Shown here one piece after another: positions 17,368 through 27,200 of a stretch of 64,000 nt of DNA; the first letter of the stretch is position 1; each line of letters opens with the position of its first letter. The translations under genes were made by a program, and so were the position numbers. Below the pieces are notes generated by a model that worked only from the letters and a program-made list of their open reading frames with translations, did not search any database and was not told where the DNA came from. This DNA is from Prolixibacteraceae bacterium JC049. Its GTDB lineage: Bacteria; Bacteroidota; Bacteroidia; Bacteroidales; Prolixibacteraceae. Location: assembly GCA_023369685.1 (NCBI GenBank), contig SACZ01000008.1, forward strand, positions 186,001-250,000, given 5' to 3'.

Positions 17368-18705
17368 ATGAGTAGGCGAATAGTCATATTAGGAGCAGGA
17401 GAGAGTGGGGTAGGTTCGGCTATTCTGGCTCAAAAACAAGGATTCGATGTATTCGTTTCCGATATGGGTGCCATAAAGGAGAAGTATCGTAACGAGTTAC
17501 AGAATTATGGAATTCAGTTTGAAGAAAAACAACATACCGAAGAGTTAATTTTGAATGCCGATGAGGTGATAAAAAGCCCGGGAATTCCGGAAAAAGCTCC
17601 ACTGATACAGCAACTTTTTCAGAAAGATATTCCGGTGATATCTGAGATTGAATTTGCTGGAAGATATACCAATGCATTTACCATATGCATTACCGGAAGC
17701 AATGGGAAAACAACTACCACAATGCTTACTTACGAACTGCTGAAGAGAGCAGGCTTAAATGTAGGATTGGCAGGTAATGTGGGGTTTAGCTTTGCTCGGC
17801 AGGTAGCCGAAGAAAATTTCGACTACTATGTGTTGGAGTTGAGCAGCTTCCAATTGGATGGAATGTTTCAGTTTAAAGCCGACGTGGCTGTTTTGATGAA
17901 TATTACTCCCGATCATTTAGATCGGTACGAATATAAAATGGAGAACTATATCGACTCCAAGTTCCGTATTGCTCAGAATCAGGATAAAGGCGACTACTTT
18001 GTTTGGTGTGCCGATGATCCTATTTTGAATGAAGCTCTGAAGACACGCAGTGTTAACTCAACTATGTTGCCTTTCGGTTTTGAGAAAGTAGCCGAAGAAG
18101 GAGCATATGTAGAGGATACCGAAATCTACATGAACGTCAATCAAAAAGAACTGTCTATGTCGATGATTGATTTGGCTTTGCAAGGGAAGCACAATGTTTA
18201 CAATTCAATGGCAGCAGGTATTGCAGCTAAGGTGGTAAAAATCAGAAATGAAAAAATCAGGGAATGCTTAACCAGCTTCCAGGGTGTTGAACACCGCTTA
18301 GAGCGTTACTTGAAAGTACATGGAATTGAATTTATAAATGACTCGAAAGCAACCAATGTTAATTCTACCTGGTATGCGCTGGAAAGTATGCATAAACCAG
18401 TAGTTTGGATTGCAGGAGGAGTTGATAAAGGGAACGATTATTCAGAATTGATGCCTTTGGTGAAAGAGAAAGTGAAGGTTTTAATCTGCTTGGGAACAGA
18501 CAATGCTAAGCTGATTGAGGCTTTTGGCAAAGTAGTACCAACGGTTGTTGAAACACAAAGTATGAGCGAAGCCGTTAAAAACAGCTACTTTCTAGGTAAA
18601 AAAGGCGATGTCGTTTTGTTGTCTCCCGCTTGTGCAAGCTTCGATCTTTTTAACAACTACGAAGAGCGTGGTGCACAATTTAAGAAAGCAGTAAAAGAAC
18701 TGTAA
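17368..18705 (+). CDS. murD: UDP-MurNAc-L-alanine:D-glutamate ligase MurD
   Basis: Cytoplasmic Mur ligase that adds D-glutamate. It has the N-terminal Rossmann start RIVILGAGESGVGSAILA, the ATP loop ITGSNGKTTTTML, YVLELSSFQLDG, NITPDHLDRYE and FINDSKATN of the MurD family. 445 residues, complete. Starts four bases after mraY and is followed 31 bp later by ftsW. Confidence 0.95.
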   Translation: MSRRIVILGAGESGVGSAILAQKQGFDVFVSDMGAIKEKYRNELQNYGIQFEEKQHTEELILNADEVIKSPGIPEKAPLIQQLFQKDIPVISEIEFAGRYTNAFTICITGSNGKTTTTMLTYELLKRAGLNVGLAGNVGFSFARQVAEENFDYYVLELSSFQLDGMFQFKADVAVLMNITPDHLDRYEYKMENYIDSKFRIAQNQDKGDYFVWCADDPILNEALKTRSVNSTMLPFGFEKVAEEGAYVEDTEIYMNVNQKELSMSMIDLALQGKHNVYNSMAAGIAAKVVKIRNEKIRECLTSFQGVEHRLERYLKVHGIEFINDSKATNVNSTWYALESMHKPVVWIAGGVDKGNDYSELMPLVKEKVKVLICLGTDNAKLIEAFGKVVPTVVETQSMSEAVKNSYFLGKKGDVVLLSPACASFDLFNNYEERGAQFKKAVKEL

Positions 18706-18736
18706 TTAATACAATAACCCTAATGCGAATAGAGAA

Positions 18737-19963
18737 ATGAAGTTACCATTTAATCTATCGGATAAATTATCATGGTTTAAGGGCGATCGCATCTTATGGA
18801 TAGTGCTGATTTTCCTTTCCATTGCTTCGTTGCTGATTATTTACAGTGCAACAGGATCGTTGGCATGGCGTACCCGTGGAGGTAATACGTTGTACTACGT
18901 GATTAAGCACTTGCTATTTATGGGCGGTGGATTTGCAGCTATGCTGGTAATGATAAACCTGATTCCGGTAAGGATATATTCGCACTGGTCGCCATTATTC
19001 TGGCTCGGAGGTATTGCTCTGCTGGGAGTTGGGTTTGGCTTGGCATTAAAGAATGGGGGAACAGGTAGAACCATTGATATTGGGCCTATTGGGTTCCAGC
19101 CATCGGAGGTGGCAAAGCTCACCACAGTGATGTTTGTCGCCAAATTGTTATCCATAAATCAGAAAACCAAACAGCTAAGAAAGAGAGCTTTCTGGCAGAT
19201 AATAATAATAACCGGAATTACTTGTGGGATAATATTCCTGAGTGATTTCTCTACTGCTGCAATTTTAGGTTCAGCTATTTTCTGTATGATGATTGTTGGA
19301 CACATTCCTTTCAAATTCTTGATAGGAACTGTTGGGGCAGGAGTAATTGTATTGGCATTGTTGATTGCCACAGCTGACCACTTGCCTAAAAAAATTGGTC
19401 GTATCCAGACAATGAAAGGGCGTATTGAACGCTATATTGGTGGAGGAAGTGAGGACGAAACAAAGAAAGAAGAAGGTTTCTCACAGAATGACTTTGGCCA
19501 GTTGGCCATCTATAAAGGAGGAGTTTTAGGTGTTGGTCCGGGAAATAGTGAGGTGAGTAACTACATGGCAGCTGCCTACAACGACTTTATATTCGCCATT
19601 TTTATTGAAGAATATGGTATTGTAGGAGGAATTGTGTTGTTAATGCTTTATCTCATTTTCCTCTATCGGGGTGGAATTATAGTTAAAAACTGTAATCGGA
19701 CATTCCCCGCATTTTTGGTGGTAGGACTTACATTTATGTTTGTGGGACAAGCCATGATTAACATGGGGGTTGCTACCAGTTTACTACCCAATACCGGACA
19801 GCCACTGCCTTGGGTAAGTATGGGAGGTACATCTTCTTTATTTACTGCTGTGGGAATTGGGTGCATTTTAAGTGTAAGTGCTCAGAATCAGAAGAACAAA
19901 CAAGCCATTGCTTTAATTGAAGCAAAAGCAAGTGATATTCCTCAGGAAGACGAGGAGCTATAG
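18737..19963 (+). CDS. ftsW: SEDS peptidoglycan glycosyltransferase FtsW
   Basis: Septal glycan polymerase paired with FtsI. Ten hydrophobic segments are recognisable over 408 residues. Family signatures are GPIGFQPSEVAKL, the central loop IQTMKGRIERYIGG, AIYKGGVLGVGPGNSEV, YNDFIFAIFIEEYGIVGG and the SEDS C-terminal block LPNTGQPLPWVSMGGTSSLF. The cytoplasmic tail is acidic (DIPQEDEEL). Located between murD and murG as in other dcw clusters. Confidence 0.95.
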   Translation: MKLPFNLSDKLSWFKGDRILWIVLIFLSIASLLIIYSATGSLAWRTRGGNTLYYVIKHLLFMGGGFAAMLVMINLIPVRIYSHWSPLFWLGGIALLGVGFGLALKNGGTGRTIDIGPIGFQPSEVAKLTTVMFVAKLLSINQKTKQLRKRAFWQIIIITGITCGIIFLSDFSTAAILGSAIFCMMIVGHIPFKFLIGTVGAGVIVLALLIATADHLPKKIGRIQTMKGRIERYIGGGSEDETKKEEGFSQNDFGQLAIYKGGVLGVGPGNSEVSNYMAAAYNDFIFAIFIEEYGIVGGIVLLMLYLIFLYRGGIIVKNCNRTFPAFLVVGLTFMFVGQAMINMGVATSLLPNTGQPLPWVSMGGTSSLFTAVGIGCILSVSAQNQKNKQAIALIEAKASDIPQEDEEL

Positions 19964-20001
19964 TAATTGTATAAGATTGCAAAACTGATAATAAAGATAA
20001 T

Positions 20002-21096
20002 ATGAAGAAGCGTTTTATCATTAGTGGTGGAGGAACCGGAGGACATATCTATCCGGCCATTTCTATTGCCAATACTTTAAAGGAATTGGAGCCTGATTGC
20101 GAGATACTATTTGTTGGAGCAGAGGGAAGAATGGAGATGGAGAAGGTGCCTGCTGCGGGTTATAAGATAAAAGGACTTCCAATTATGGGACTTCCCCGAA
20201 CCATAACCCCTAAACTGTTTACTTTCTTTGTGAAATGGTTTAAAAGTCGCCGGTTGGCTAAAAAGATAATTGAAGATTTTGCTCCCAATGCAGCAGTAGG
20301 TGTGGGTGGTTATGCCAGTGGCCCGCTATTGAAGATGGCAGGAAAGCTAGGTGTACCTACTATTATTCAAGAGCAAAACTCATATGCCGGTATTACCAAT
20401 AAATTGTTGGCAAAAGATGCCAATAAGATATGTGTAGCCTATGAAAAAATGGAACGTTTCTTTCCTAAACAAAAGATCGTTTTAACAGGGAATCCTATTC
20501 GTAAGGATGTGTTGAAAGCGGTGAACTTGCAAGAGGCCAGAGACTTTTTCGGTATTAAAACCGATAAGCCGGTAGTGGCAATTGTAGGAGGAAGTTTAGG
20601 AGCCCGAACCATTAATAATGCGGTGCTAAATAGTATCGAAGAGATAGCAAAATCGGATGTTGAATTCATCTGGCAAACCGGAAAGTTCTACTACAACGAG
20701 ATGGTAGAAAAAACAAAAGGTAAGCTGCCCGATAATCTACACATCTTTGAATTTGTAACTCGAATGGATTTTGCATTCGGACTGGCCGATATGATGGTGT
20801 CAAGAGCAGGTGCAGGAACCATTTCTGAGCTTTGCCTGGTTGGAATGCCAACAATTTTGGTGCCTTCGCCTAATGTGGCAGAAGATCATCAGACTAAGAA
20901 TGCAAAAGCACTGTCCGATAAAGGAGCAGCAATCCTTATTCGGGATAATGAAATTGGAGACCAGCTAGTGGATACTGTGAATAAGATTATTCACGATAAA
21001 GCAGAGTTGGATAAATTAAAAACAGAAGTGAAGAAGTTGGCAAAGCCCAATGCGGCAGAGGATATTGCTCGCATTGTGTTAGAGGAAGCAAGATAA
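20002..21096 (+). CDS. murG: UDP-GlcNAc:undecaprenyl-PP-MurNAc-pentapeptide transferase MurG
   Basis: Peripheral membrane glycosyltransferase that makes lipid II. The glycine-rich N-terminal loop ISGGGTGGHIYPAISIA, VGVGGYASGPLL, IIQEQNSYAGITNK, the second loop VGGSLGARTIN and the UDP-GlcNAc site SRAGAGTISEL are all present. 364 residues, complete; its TAA is followed directly by the murC ATG. Confidence 0.96.
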   Translation: MKKRFIISGGGTGGHIYPAISIANTLKELEPDCEILFVGAEGRMEMEKVPAAGYKIKGLPIMGLPRTITPKLFTFFVKWFKSRRLAKKIIEDFAPNAAVGVGGYASGPLLKMAGKLGVPTIIQEQNSYAGITNKLLAKDANKICVAYEKMERFFPKQKIVLTGNPIRKDVLKAVNLQEARDFFGIKTDKPVVAIVGGSLGARTINNAVLNSIEEIAKSDVEFIWQTGKFYYNEMVEKTKGKLPDNLHIFEFVTRMDFAFGLADMMVSRAGAGTISELCLVGMPTILVPSPNVAEDHQTKNAKALSDKGAAILIRDNEIGDQLVDTVNKIIHDKAELDKLKTEVKKLAKPNAAEDIARIVLEEAR

Positions 21097-22494
21097 ATGA
21101 AGAATAGATTAGAAAATATTAAACACGTTTACCTATTGGGAATAGGTGGAATTGGAATGAGTGCACTGGCTCGCTATTTCAAACTGAATGGTTGTGAAGT
21201 GGCTGGTTATGATCGTACCCCTTCTGATATCACCAATCAATTGACAGATTTAGGTATTGCCATCCATTTCGAGGACAATATCGAATTGTTTCCAGGCAGT
21301 TGGACGTTGGAAAATACACTGATAATAGTTACTCCGGCTATTCCTGCCGATTTAAAGGAATTGAATGAGTTAAAGAGTCGAGGATTCGAATTGTTAAAGC
21401 GTTCGCAAGTACTTGGTTTGTTAACTCGTGATAAAACAGGAATTGCAGTAGCAGGGACACATGGTAAAACATCTGTTTCAACTATGTGCGGGCACATTAT
21501 GCACCGTTCAAAACAGGGATGTTCTGCATTCTTGGGAGGAATAGCCAATAACTACAATTCTAACTTGTTGCTGTCAGAGAATGATAGCGAGAATGTAGTG
21601 GTTGAGGCTGATGAATTCGATCGATCGTTTTTGCAACTGTATCCTCATTATGCGGCCATCACTTCGATGGATGCCGATCATTTGGATATCTATGAAACGC
21701 ACGAGAATTTGCTTGAAGCTTTTCATCAGTTCATTCAGCAGATTGATGCAGGAGGTGTACTTATTAACAAAAAGGGGTTACCTGTTGATAAGTCCCGAAA
21801 TCAGGAAATAACTTATCGGACTTATTCACTAAAAGAAGAGGCCGATTATTATACCCAAAATCTTCAGATTACTGAAGATGGATTTACTTTCGATTTGGTT
21901 ACGCCAAACGGAAGAATTGAAAACCTGAATTTGCCATACCCAGGATGGATAAATGTAGAAAATTCAGTGGTTGCTAGTGCTTTGGCTTTAGAAGCAGGCG
22001 TTGGTGAAGAGGAGTTGAGAGCTGCTTTGACTGATTATCAGGGGGTAAAGCGTCGTTTTCAGTTAAAACTGAAAAATGAAAAACATGTGTTAATCGATGA
22101 TTATGCACATCATCCTGAGGAGTTGAGAGTTACCATAACTTCGGTAAAAGAGATGTATGCCGGAAGAAAAGTGACAGGAGTATTTCAACCTCACTTGTAC
22201 TCCAGAACGAATGATTTTGCAGTAGAGTTTGCAGAAAGTTTATCGTTGCTGGATGAGTTAATCTTGTTGGATATTTATCCGGCGCGCGAACTGCCAATGG
22301 AAGGAGTGACATCTGAGATTATCTTCGACAAAGTGAAATTGTTGAAAAAGCAATTGATAGTTAAAGAGCAACTTACAGACGTTATTAACAATGGCGACTG
22401 GGACGTGGTTCTGATGATGGGAGCTGGCGATATAGACCGATTGGTTGCTCCTGTGAAAACGATTTTAGAAAATAGCGATAAAGATGTTGAATAA
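21097..22494 (+). CDS. murC: UDP-N-acetylmuramate:L-alanine ligase MurC
   Basis: Adds the first stem-peptide residue, L-alanine. Signatures: HVYLLGIGGIGMSALARYF at the N-terminus, ATP loop VAGTHGKTSVSTM, VVEADEFDRSFLQL, and the C-terminal IDDYAHHPEELRVTI. Length 465 is normal. Its start abuts the murG stop and its last 11 nt overlap ftsQ, indicating translational coupling. Confidence 0.95.
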   Translation: MKNRLENIKHVYLLGIGGIGMSALARYFKLNGCEVAGYDRTPSDITNQLTDLGIAIHFEDNIELFPGSWTLENTLIIVTPAIPADLKELNELKSRGFELLKRSQVLGLLTRDKTGIAVAGTHGKTSVSTMCGHIMHRSKQGCSAFLGGIANNYNSNLLLSENDSENVVVEADEFDRSFLQLYPHYAAITSMDADHLDIYETHENLLEAFHQFIQQIDAGGVLINKKGLPVDKSRNQEITYRTYSLKEEADYYTQNLQITEDGFTFDLVTPNGRIENLNLPYPGWINVENSVVASALALEAGVGEEELRAALTDYQGVKRRFQLKLKNEKHVLIDDYAHHPEELRVTITSVKEMYAGRKVTGVFQPHLYSRTNDFAVEFAESLSLLDELILLDIYPARELPMEGVTSEIIFDKVKLLKKQLIVKEQLTDVINNGDWDVVLMMGAGDIDRLVAPVKTILENSDKDVE

Positions 22495-23236
22495 ACTGAT
22501 TAAAATAATGCTTTGGAGCCTGTTTGGAGCCTTCCTTTTGGTAACAATAGGTTATGCTACGGTGCGTTATCACAATGTACGATGTACTTCGTTGCAGGTA
22601 GTCGTGCAGGATTCATTGCGTTGTCAGTTTGTAACCGAAAAGGATGTGCTTGACCTGTTGCATAAAAACCAGAAGCAGGTGTTGGGCATAAAAATGGATA
22701 GCATAAAATTGAAGAATCTGGAGAATTTAATCCAAAAGATTCCTGCAGTAAAGAATGTGGAGGTGTATCGCACAATTGCCGACTTTGGAAAGAACAATGG
22801 AGGCCGATTGATGATTGATATCGAACAGCATGAACCTGTAATGCGGGTTATGACATCTAAAAAGCAGTATTATCTGAATGCCGAAAGAGGAATAATGCCT
22901 CTTTCAAGAAACTATAGCGCTCTGGTTCCAGTAGTAAGTGGATATGTTAGTGAGAAGAGTGTAAAGGGTGATCTTTGGGATTTAACCAATTACATTTATT
23001 GCCATCCATTCTGGAAATCGCAAATAGAGCAAATATATGTCGAGAAAGATGGCGACATACTTATGGTTCCCCGAGTAGGTGACCATATTGTAGAGTTGGG
23101 TACAGCTGAGAATTACGAAACAAAACTTCGCAATTTGAAGACCTTGTACAAAAATGAATTTAGAAAAGATGGCTGGAACTCTTACAAGAAGATCAGCTTA
23201 AAATATAATAACCAAGTGGTTTGCACTAAAAAGTAA
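22484..23236 (+). CDS. ftsQ: Cell division protein FtsQ
   Basis: Bitopic divisome protein of 250 residues: short cytoplasmic end, one membrane helix (about 7-25, MLWSLFGAFLLVTIGYATV), then a POTRA domain (FVTEKDVLDLLHKNQKQVLGIKMDSI and IPAVKNVEVYRTIA) and the FtsQ beta domain. It overlaps murC by 11 nt and precedes ftsA by 8 bp. Sequence is divergent, as usual in Bacteroidota, but position and architecture fit. Confidence 0.88.
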   Translation: MLNKLIKIMLWSLFGAFLLVTIGYATVRYHNVRCTSLQVVVQDSLRCQFVTEKDVLDLLHKNQKQVLGIKMDSIKLKNLENLIQKIPAVKNVEVYRTIADFGKNNGGRLMIDIEQHEPVMRVMTSKKQYYLNAERGIMPLSRNYSALVPVVSGYVSEKSVKGDLWDLTNYIYCHPFWKSQIEQIYVEKDGDILMVPRVGDHIVELGTAENYETKLRNLKTLYKNEFRKDGWNSYKKISLKYNNQVVCTKK

Positions 23237-23244
23237 TTTCTGAT

Positions 23245-24564
23245 ATGAGCCTGAACAGTGAAATTATTGCAGCAGTGGATATCGGTACCGCTACTATATC
23301 AGCCTTTGTTGGCCGATTAAATGCCGATAAGAAAATTGAGTTAATTGCCTTTAGCGAAGTTCCTTCCAGTGGAATAAAGCGAGGAATGATTTTAAATCAG
23401 GAAGAGGCGGTTAAATCAATTAGAGATGTAATGGCGCAAGCCGTTCGTGGAGTAGATGTGCAGATTCATAAGGTTTTTGTGGGAATGAATGGTCAGCATA
23501 TTCATACCATTTCTACCGAAGGAAATAAACAGTTCGATGAGCCACGAGTGGTTACCAATGAAGATGTAAAAGAGTTGGAGTTGCAAGCCGCCAGAGTAGC
23601 TATGCGAAGTGGCGAATGTGTTTATCGACTAATTCCACAAGAGTTTAAAGTAGACCAGGAAGATGAAATATTGAATCCGGTTGGCATTAGTGGAAGACAG
23701 GTGAGCGGAGCATATAAGATATTGGTTGGTTCAGAGATGTACAAAGAGACTTTGAACAACTGTATGAATCGTGCTGGTTGGCCTGTTCATAGGTGGTTCC
23801 TAAGTTCAGTAGCAACTGCCGATGTAACGCTTACTGCCGATGAAAAAGAGGCTGGTGTGGTTTTAGTGGATATGGGAGCAGGCTCAACTTCTGTGTCGGT
23901 TTATTACGAAGGAGTTCTTCGTTACGAAAGTGTAATTCCGTTTGGAGGAGACGTAGTTACAAAAGATATAAAGCAGGGATGTTCTGTGCTGCAACGACAT
24001 GCTGAAATGTTAAAGGTTCAGTGTGGATCGGCTTTGTCGTCGGAAGCGGAAGACGATCAGGTGGTAACTATTCCAGCAATGGAAGGCTGGGATTCGAAAG
24101 AGATCTCTGTGAAAATGTTGGCAAGCATTATCGAAGCTCGTATGGAAGAGCTGATTGATAGCATTGCTTACCAGATTGAAAAGTCAGGCTATTGGGATCG
24201 ATTGGGTGCAGGTATTGTTTTAACCGGAGGTGCTGCTCAGTTGAAGAATGTTTTGGCATTGCTGAAATTTAGAACAGGAATTAATGCTCGCCTGGGGTTA
24301 CCAAGGGTAGTAATTGCCAATAAAAACGACAAAAAACTTGTAGTGCCAAGCAATGCAAGTGGTCTGGGAATTTTACAAAAAGGATTAGAATTGGCCGATG
24401 CCGACGTTGAGGTGGTAAAGCCAGAAAAAAAGAAGAAAAAGAAACCAAGCGATGAGGCCGAAAAGCCAGATAAAGAGGGAAAGAAGAAATCGCTTTGGGG
24501 AAATATGTTAGGGAATACACTATTTTCCATTTTCGATGAGGATGATAGTGAAGTAACAAAATAG
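23245..24564 (+). CDS. ftsA: Cell division protein FtsA
   Basis: Actin-fold ATPase that anchors FtsZ filaments to the membrane. ATP-site segments are AAVDIGTATISAFVG, VVLVDMGAGSTSVSVYYEG and GIVLTGGAAQLKNV. After the fold there is a Lys-rich linker (about 398-414) and a C-terminal segment with aromatic and aliphatic residues ending LFSIFDEDDSEVTK, the expected amphipathic membrane-targeting helix. The TAG stop is immediately followed by the ATG of the FtsZ paralogue, so the two are tightly coupled. Confidence 0.95.
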   Translation: MSLNSEIIAAVDIGTATISAFVGRLNADKKIELIAFSEVPSSGIKRGMILNQEEAVKSIRDVMAQAVRGVDVQIHKVFVGMNGQHIHTISTEGNKQFDEPRVVTNEDVKELELQAARVAMRSGECVYRLIPQEFKVDQEDEILNPVGISGRQVSGAYKILVGSEMYKETLNNCMNRAGWPVHRWFLSSVATADVTLTADEKEAGVVLVDMGAGSTSVSVYYEGVLRYESVIPFGGDVVTKDIKQGCSVLQRHAEMLKVQCGSALSSEAEDDQVVTIPAMEGWDSKEISVKMLASIIEARMEELIDSIAYQIEKSGYWDRLGAGIVLTGGAAQLKNVLALLKFRTGINARLGLPRVVIANKNDKKLVVPSNASGLGILQKGLELADADVEVVKPEKKKKKKPSDEAEKPDKEGKKKSLWGNMLGNTLFSIFDEDDSEVTK

Positions 24565-25701
24565 ATGAATGAGGCACTTTTTGATTTTGGATTTGTAGTA
24601 ACACAACCATCCACAATTAAAGTAATAGGTGTAGGTGGAGGCGGCTGTAATGTTGTCGGAAAAATGTACTCGAAGGGAGTAGCCAATGTTGATTGTATTG
24701 TTTGTAATACCGATCTGTCGGCATTAAGCGAAAACGAAGTACCTGATAAGGTGCAGTTGGGGATTTCATTAACCGAAGGACGTGGAGCCGGTAATCTGCC
24801 AGAAAGAGGAGAAGAAGCTGCTCGTGAAAGTCAAGAGGAGATACGAAGTAAGCTGGAAGATGGTACACAGTTGGTTTTTCTGGTTGTGTGCCTCGGAGGA
24901 GGAACAGGAACAGGAGCAGCTCCGGTAATTGCACAAATTGCTAGGGAATTGGGAATTGTTACCATTGCGGTGGTTACTACACCGGCTTTGGCCGAGGGGA
25001 AGAAAAGACACTCGCAGGCTCAGAAAGGGCTTGCCGACTTGAAGAACAATGTTGACTCGATGTTGCAAATTGATGGTGAACGATTGCTAAGTTTTTACGG
25101 TGATCTTTCGTTATCGCAAGTATTCGATACGTCGAATGAACTATTGAGGCAAACTGTTCGCGGCCTGTGTAACGTAATAACGTTGCCAGGAGATATTAAT
25201 ATCGATTTTGCCGATGTGGAAACCGTGTTGGCTCAATCGGGACGTTTTTTATTTGGTATTGGAAGAGCAACAGGAAAACGACGTGGTTTAGAAGCATTGG
25301 AAAATGCTTTAAACACAGCGTTGCTTAGCAAGCAAGAGTTGAAAAAGGGGGATAACTTTTTGCTGAATATGGTTACCGGAGATAAAGAGTTAACCATGTC
25401 AGAAATTGGGAAAATTATTGATACCTTGCAGGAAGTTGCTGGCACTAATGCCGATATTATTTGGGGGAATGCAGTAAATAGCGAACTGGGAGATGAAGTT
25501 GAAGTTACACTTGTTGTAACAGGGAAAGAGATAAAATTTAAAGAACTACAGGCTAAGTCGTCTGCTAAAAAGCAACCTGCCAAACAGAAAATTGCAGGGC
25601 AGACAGAAGAAGAGCCTGAGAAAAAGAATAAGAGCGAAGATCTGATAAACGACTGGTTTTTTAAGCAATTCAATCAGCTGTTTGACGATGACGCTTCGTA
25701 G
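24565..25701 (+). CDS. Divergent FtsZ paralogue (first of a tandem ftsZ pair)
   Basis: A 378-residue tubulin/FtsZ-family GTPase. Loops present: T1 [11 protein letters not shown] (22-32, Cys28 where FtsZ has Gly), T3 LTEGRGAGN (69-77), T4 [10 protein letters not shown] (111-120), EGKKR (144-148) and T7 NIDFADV (212-218), so GTP binding and hydrolysis look possible. Asn of the IPN motif is replaced (LQIDGERL, Gly171). The C-terminus is short and lacks the NPFLHDNVD-type peptide of the neighbouring FtsZ; it ends with an aromatic segment (357-376) like the FtsA tail. It directly abuts ftsA and precedes canonical ftsZ by 52 bp. It probably arose by tandem duplication; its role in division is inferred from position. 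Confidence 0.88.
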   Translation: MNEALFDFGFVVTQPSTIKVIGVGGGGCNVVGKMYSKGVANVDCIVCNTDLSALSENEVPDKVQLGISLTEGRGAGNLPERGEEAARESQEEIRSKLEDGTQLVFLVVCLGGGTGTGAAPVIAQIARELGIVTIAVVTTPALAEGKKRHSQAQKGLADLKNNVDSMLQIDGERLLSFYGDLSLSQVFDTSNELLRQTVRGLCNVITLPGDINIDFADVETVLAQSGRFLFGIGRATGKRRGLEALENALNTALLSKQELKKGDNFLLNMVTGDKELTMSEIGKIIDTLQEVAGTNADIIWGNAVNSELGDEVEVTLVVTGKEIKFKELQAKSSAKKQPAKQKIAGQTEEEPEKKNKSEDLINDWFFKQFNQLFDDDAS

Positions 25702-25753
25702 ATTTAATGTTTAATCAGTTTCACACTCCTGGTGAGTGAAAAAAACGATTGTT

Positions 25754-27178
25754 ATGAGTGATGCTATTATGAATTTCGAGATACCTCAATCGACAAAATC
25801 CGATATAAAAGTAATTGGAGTAGGTGGCGGTGGAGGTAATGCTGTAAACTTCATGTTCCGTCAGGGAATAAAAGATGTTGAGTTTATGGTTTGTAATACC
25901 GATGCACAGGCGTTATCCAATAGTCCGGTAGCTATTAAAGTTCAGCTCGGAGCATCGTTAACCGAAGGACGTGGAGCTGGTAATAAACCCGAAATGGGTT
26001 GTGAAGCTGCCAAAGAGAATATCGAAGATGTAAAGAAGATTCTTCAGGGAACAAAGATGGTCTTCATTACAGCAGGTATGGGAGGTGGCACAGGAACTGG
26101 TGCTGCACCGGTTATTGCCGAAGCAGCTCGTGAATTGGGTATTCTTACGGTTGGTATTGTAACTATTCCATTCCGAAACGAGGGGCGCCGAAGAGTAAAC
26201 CAAGCAGTAGAAGGTATTGAGCGCTTGCAGCAACATGTCGATTCATTGTTGGTAATAAACAATGAAAAGATCCGCGAAATGTATGGCGACTTCAAAATAT
26301 CGGAAGCTTTTTCGAAAGCTGATAATGTGTTGACAACAGCAGCCAAAGGAATTGCCGAAATAATTACAGTACACGGGTATATTAATGTGGATTTTGCCGA
26401 TGTGGAAACGGTAATGCGAAACAGTGGTGTTTCCATTATGGGAGCTGCCACTTGCGAAGGAGAAGATAGAGCAATAAGAGCTGTTGAAGAGGCATTAACT
26501 TCGCCATTATTAAATAACAACGATATAAGAGGAGCTAAAAATATTCTTCTGAATATCACTTCTGGTGTCGATGAAATTACCATGGACGAGATTGGTGAAA
26601 TAACCGATTACGTTCAGGCAAAAGCAGGGCACAATGCCGACTTGATTTGGGGGAATGGAATTGATGAGAACCTGAATGATGAGGTGTGTGTAACTATTAT
26701 TGCAACTGGCTTCAATAGTAGTAGCATTCCTGAATTGATGGCTAAAAAGAAGAAAGAGAAGACCTATATAACTCTTGGCGAGAACGAAAATACAGGAGGT
26801 TCATCGGTTTGGGATAGGATGAAAAGTGAACCTAAGCCGAAAAAAGTGGCAAAGGAAACTTCTCAGACATCCCTGGAATTTGAACGTAGCAAACCGGTAA
26901 CCGAAGAATACGAAGATATTTACGGACCAAGTAAAACGGCAGGTGAACCAGAACCAATGCATTCCGATAAGTCGTTGAAGCTCGATTTCTATGAAACCGA
27001 CGAGGAGTCAATTGATGAACTGGAGAACATTCCTGCTTATAAACGTAGGGGAATGAACCTGAAGAAAGAGGATTACCAAAAAGGGAAAACGGTCTCTCGA
27101 TTCTCTCTTTCGGAAGATAAAGACAGAAACCCACAGCTGAGAAAAGATAATCCGTTTTTACACGATAATGTTGACTAA
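25754..27178 (+). CDS. ftsZ: Cell division protein FtsZ (canonical copy)
   Basis: Tubulin-like GTPase forming the Z ring. Numbering from the ATG at 25754 gives 474 residues. T1 GVGGGGGNAVNFM, T3 [15 protein letters not shown]4 [24 protein letters not shown] and T7 NVDFADV are all canonical. A long charged linker follows the GTPase fold and the protein ends NPFLHDNVD, the Bacteroidota C-terminal peptide that binds FtsA. A GTG at 25736 and an ATG at 25772 are alternative starts; the ATG at 25754 is the most conventional. Confidence 0.95.
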   Translation: MSDAIMNFEIPQSTKSDIKVIGVGGGGGNAVNFMFRQGIKDVEFMVCNTDAQALSNSPVAIKVQLGASLTEGRGAGNKPEMGCEAAKENIEDVKKILQGTKMVFITAGMGGGTGTGAAPVIAEAARELGILTVGIVTIPFRNEGRRRVNQAVEGIERLQQHVDSLLVINNEKIREMYGDFKISEAFSKADNVLTTAAKGIAEIITVHGYINVDFADVETVMRNSGVSIMGAATCEGEDRAIRAVEEALTSPLLNNNDIRGAKNILLNITSGVDEITMDEIGEITDYVQAKAGHNADLIWGNGIDENLNDEVCVTIIATGFNSSSIPELMAKKKKEKTYITLGENENTGGSSVWDRMKSEPKPKKVAKETSQTSLEFERSKPVTEEYEDIYGPSKTAGEPEPMHSDKSLKLDFYETDEESIDELENIPAYKRRGMNLKKEDYQKGKTVSRFSLSEDKDRNPQLRKDNPFLHDNVD

Positions 27179-27200
27179 GGAATTATAAAAGGATATAGTT

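Noticed and set aside
25736-25753. GTG start adding six residues to canonical FtsZ
   Set aside because: The ATG at 25754 is more conventional. The hairpin TTTCAC-N11-GTGAAA spanning 25719-25741 is followed by A residues, so it is not a terminator.
26044-26583. 179-codon antisense reading frame across ftsZ
   Set aside because: It is the mirror of a strongly biased coding sequence; similar antisense frames occur over ftsA and the FtsZ paralogue, none with a recognisable motif.
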